24,741 nucleotides of DNA, taken from the NCBI GenBank assembly GCA_035946955.1, contig DASYYE010000064.1, positions 1 through 24,741 on the forward strand, read 5' to 3'. The translations under genes and the position numbers were made by a program. Positions 22,697 to 24,741 of the stretch are shown here, piece by piece (position 1 is the first letter of the stretch; the number at the start of each line of letters is the position of its first letter). The notes beneath the pieces were generated by a model, which was not told the DNA's origin, ran no database searches, and saw nothing but the letters and a program-made list of their open reading frames with translations. This DNA is from DASYYE01 sp035946955. Its GTDB lineage: Bacteria > Actinomycetota > Actinomycetes > Streptosporangiales > Streptosporangiaceae.

Positions 22697-23929
22697 ATGG
22701 GACTGCGGGTTGCGGTGGCCGGAGGCGGGCTTGGTGGGCTGTGCCTCGCGCAGGGCCTCCGCCAGGGTGGCGTTGATGTCACCGTCTACGAGCGCGACGA
22801 CGCACTGGCCGTCCGGCGCCAGGGTTACCGGTTGCACCTTGACGCCCGGGCTGGGATGGCCCTGGCGCGCTGCCTGCCCCAAGAGTTGTTAGAGCTGTTC
22901 CTTGCCACCTGCGGCAGCCCAAGCCGGCGCATGACCGTGGTGTCGGAGAAGCTGAAGGTGCTCCACGAGCAGTCCTACGACCAGTCCAACGACTCGTTCG
23001 CTCCGGCGACACTGGCCACCTCGGCCGACCGGCAGACGCTGCGGGAGATCCTGGCCGCTGGTCTCGGGGAGCGGCTCGTCTTCGGTCACGAGCTGGCCCA
23101 CTACGACATCGACGCGCGGGGTGTCGGGCTGCAGTTCACCAACGGCCAGCAGGCCAGTGCTGACGTGCTGGTCGGCGCGGACGGGGTGAACTCGGCGGCA
23201 CGCGCCCAGTATCTGCCGGACGCGGTGGTGACGGACTCCGGTGGGCGGTGCATCTACGGCAAGACGCCGCTGGTGCCCGAGGCACTGGAAGTGCTGCCGG
23301 AGCCACTGGAGCAGGGGTTCATGGCCGTGGTCGGCGGTCAGGTCGGCATGGCCACCGGAATGATGCGCTACCGGCAGCGTCCAGACAAGGCAGCGGCCGC
23401 GATTGCCCCTTCGGTCCAGCTCTCCCCGGCCGAGGACTACCTGATGTGGGCGGTCTCCGCGGACCAGCGCCAGTTCACCGAACCGGTGGAGCGGCTGGCC
23501 GAGATGACCCCGGCCGAGTTGCACACCGTTGCGGCCGGCATGATCCGTAAGTGGCACCCGTCTCTGCGCCGCCTCCAGGAGCTCGCCGATATAGACGAAA
23601 CATTCCTGGTACGGATCCGCACCTCGACACCGGTAGCGGCCTGGTCGGCCAGTCGCGTGACAGTGCTCGGTGACGCGATCCATGCGATGAGCCCGGCGCG
23701 CGGTTCCGGGGCGAACACGGCCTTGCAGGACGCTGGTGTGCTGTGCCGAGCCCTGACCGACCCGGTGCCCAGCGACGACACCGCCCTGCTCATCGCGATC
23801 GGCGGGTACCAGGAGCAGATGCGCGAGTACGGCTACGCGGCCATCGCGGCATCCCAGCAGGCCATGGCGGAGATGGGCGCGCGGCACAACCGGCTGCTGT
23901 TCTGGCTGTACCGGAACCTGGGGCACTAG
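22697..23929 (+). CDS. FAD-dependent monooxygenase (UbiH/salicylate hydroxylase-like)
   Basis: The 410-residue protein is complete: the GxGxxG motif GGGLGG (9-14), the acidic end of the second strand (VYERDD), the DG motif VGADGVNSAAR (159-169) and the GD motif VLGDAIHAMSPARGSGANTA (323-342). Single-component flavin hydroxylases of this type act on polyketide or aromatic substrates, or on antibiotics in the TetX manner. ATG 22697 has AAAGGAGG 4 nt upstream; the in-frame ATG 22655 lies inside an inverted repeat and is rejected. Leu65 is TTA (22889-22891), pointing to bldA dependence. It diverges from the truncated ACP and is the only intact gene of this right-hand remnant, so it may have lost its pathway. 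Confidence 0.9.
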   Translation: MGLRVAVAGGGLGGLCLAQGLRQGGVDVTVYERDDALAVRRQGYRLHLDARAGMALARCLPQELLELFLATCGSPSRRMTVVSEKLKVLHEQSYDQSNDSFAPATLATSADRQTLREILAAGLGERLVFGHELAHYDIDARGVGLQFTNGQQASADVLVGADGVNSAARAQYLPDAVVTDSGGRCIYGKTPLVPEALEVLPEPLEQGFMAVVGGQVGMATGMMRYRQRPDKAAAAIAPSVQLSPAEDYLMWAVSADQRQFTEPVERLAEMTPAELHTVAAGMIRKWHPSLRRLQELADIDETFLVRIRTSTPVAAWSASRVTVLGDAIHAMSPARGSGANTALQDAGVLCRALTDPVPSDDTALLIAIGGYQEQMREYGYAAIAASQQAMAEMGARHNRLLFWLYRNLGH

Positions 23930-23939
23930 GCACCGGGCC

Positions 23940-24011
23940 TCACCTGCCGTAGCGCTCCGCCAGGGTGCGTGCCACTGTAGCGGGGCTGTCCAGGGACGCG
24001 ATCTCCGGCGG
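23940..24011 (-). pseudogene. C-terminal stump of an unidentified gene
   Basis: A 23-codon minus-strand run reads PPEIASLDSPATVARTLAER then YGR and a stop, which has the look of an enzyme C-terminus; a stop lies just upstream in frame. It occupies the region where the plus-strand truncated ligase loses coding character, suggesting a junction near 24012. The parent family is not identified. Confidence 0.2.
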
Positions 24012-24012
24012 T

Positions 24013-24489
24013 CAGGAGGACCACCTCCACGTCCAGGTCTGCCAGCGTGAACGGCCCGACCTGGTCGGCGCCCTCTCCGGTGTGCGGCTCTCCGGCACGC
24101 AGGTCAGCGGGGCCATGTACCGCGAGTTCCGGGCCGCGCTCAGCACCGGGCTGGTTGGGGTCAGCTATGGGAACACCTTCGGCAACGCCGCTGGCCTGCC
24201 TGCCGAACAGGACGGTGATCTGCTGCCCTACCTGCCGAACTACCCGCACGTGACCATGGCGGTGGTGGACAAGGCCGACTGGTCGGCGACGGTGGGTTAT
24301 GGCGAGGTCGGTCAGGTCAGGCTGACAGTCCTGCACGAGGACCTGTTCCTGCCTAACGTGTGTGAACGGGACCAGGCGGTGCGCTACGACACGGGGCTGC
24401 AGTGGCCCTGCGACGGCGTGGCCAATGTCCGGCCGCTCCAGATCACCACCGCCGCCCCCGAGGGCCTGTACCAGGAGGTCTGGCGGTAG
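24013..24489 (+). pseudogene. 5'-truncated adenylate-forming enzyme (phenylacetate-CoA ligase/LuxE-like)
   Basis: Third positions are strongly GC-rich in this frame, showing real coding sequence, and the motif order fits the second half of adenylate-forming enzymes: VRLSGTQVSGAMYREF, GVSYGNTFGNAAG (the YGNT adenine-binding region), VGYGEVGQVRLTVLHEDLFL, then PNVCERDQAVRY with the Arg-Asp pair of the hinge. Only about 155 residues remain of an expected 400 or more, and no ribosome site precedes any start. The intact enzyme would have activated a carboxylic acid, possibly a polyketide starter unit. The family call is moderate because it rests on short motifs. Confidence 0.5.
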
Positions 24490-24512
24490 CCCGTCAACTC
24501 AGTCTTGCCGGT

Positions 24513-24707
24513 TTACAGACTGATGTTCCGGCCCCATCCTGGCTCGTCCGGGTTGGGACGTGCCTCGCGCTTCACTTCCCGGGGGACAACCGCGGGCTGT
24601 GCCTTGACCGTCGTGGTCTGCTCATTTGGGAGCTCGGCCGCCGCCTTTTCGCGATTCTTCCCGGCCCTACTACGAAAGAGACCCATAGCGTTGCGAAAGA
24701 GACCCAT
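24513..24707 (-). CDS. Small hypothetical protein with duplicated start region
   Basis: The 64-residue frame reads MGLFRNAMGLFRSRAGKNRE and ends PDEPGWGRNISL. It is basic at the N-terminus, with no recognised domain or membrane segment. The first seven codons are a tandem copy of the next seven, so ATG 24707 or ATG 24686 could start it; no strong ribosome site precedes either. It may be a genuine small gene or chance. Confidence 0.35.
   Translation of the reverse strand: MGLFRNAMGLFRSRAGKNREKAAAELPNEQTTTVKAQPAVVPREVKREARPNPDEPGWGRNISL
24673..24707. repeat. Tandem repeat, 21-bp period
   Basis: CGAAAGAGACCCAT occurs at 24673-24686 and again at 24694-24707, a 21-bp period that preserves the reading frame of the minus-strand small ORF and duplicates its start codon and MGLFR coding region. 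Confidence 0.8.
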
Positions 24708-24741
24708 GGCCTGATCATAGGACGCCCACTTGCGCGTCTCT

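Noticed and set aside
23926..24336. 136-residue minus-strand frame opposite the truncated ligase
   Set aside because: The plus strand shows the coding third-position bias and the YGNT motif; the minus frame looks like a shadow.
1..24741. CRISPR arrays, tRNA or rRNA genes, phage integrase
   Set aside because: No regularly spaced repeats, cloverleaf-like sequence or recombinase motif was found by reading the window; a tRNA or covariance scan could not be run.

Overview
The window is high-GC actinomycete DNA: GTG and TTG starts, strong GGAGG-type ribosome sites, overlapping stop/start codons, rare TTA codons, a SARP regulator and aromatic-polyketide/deoxysugar genes. Streptomyces or a close relative fits best, but the genus cannot be fixed from this sequence.

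Positions 1-9470 are the edge of a glycosylated (probably aromatic) polyketide cluster. A minus-strand FAD hydroxylase (cut by the window edge) is translationally coupled to an aldo/keto reductase. Divergent from them are an NDP-hexose 2,3-dehydratase, an NDP-hexose 3-ketoreductase and a DpsC/CerJ-type ketosynthase-III homologue with Ser in place of the usual Cys. A SARP activator, a soluble NarL-type histidine kinase and its response regulator follow. The 2,3-dehydratase/3-ketoreductase pair makes 2-deoxygenated NDP-sugars; the reductase and acyltransferase-like protein would finish or decorate the sugar, or prime the polyketide.

Positions 9725-11266 hold gene fragments: a two-blade PLL-type lectin fragment, a signal-peptide-bearing stub, a possible multicopper-oxidase scrap and a HAD phosphatase cut after about 70 residues.

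Positions about 11267-22191 form a compositionally different island (less GC-rich third positions). It carries a cyclophane-RiPP system of the FxsA/FxsB/FxsT type: a 52-residue precursor ending F-N-N-R-I instead of the family's F-x-S-x-x, a radical SAM/SPASM maturase and an HExxH protein as two coupled genes (commonly one fused protein), and the FxsT-type NTPase-TPR protein, possibly read from a leaderless mRNA. The precursor lies 101 nt upstream of, and on the same strand as, an nSTAND1-TPR ATPase. A small membrane-anchored protein and an MFS exporter complete the island. The likely flow is: precursor made, cyclised by the rSAM protein, perhaps further modified by the HExxH protein, and sensed or exported in concert with the two STAND-type TPR proteins. 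This last part is inference.

Positions 22192-24741 return to damaged polyketide-type DNA: a transposase scrap running into a 46-residue truncated type II PKS acyl carrier protein, an intact FAD monooxygenase with a TTA codon, a 5'-truncated adenylate-forming enzyme and a small unknown ORF. The island therefore sits between two stretches of decaying biosynthetic genes.
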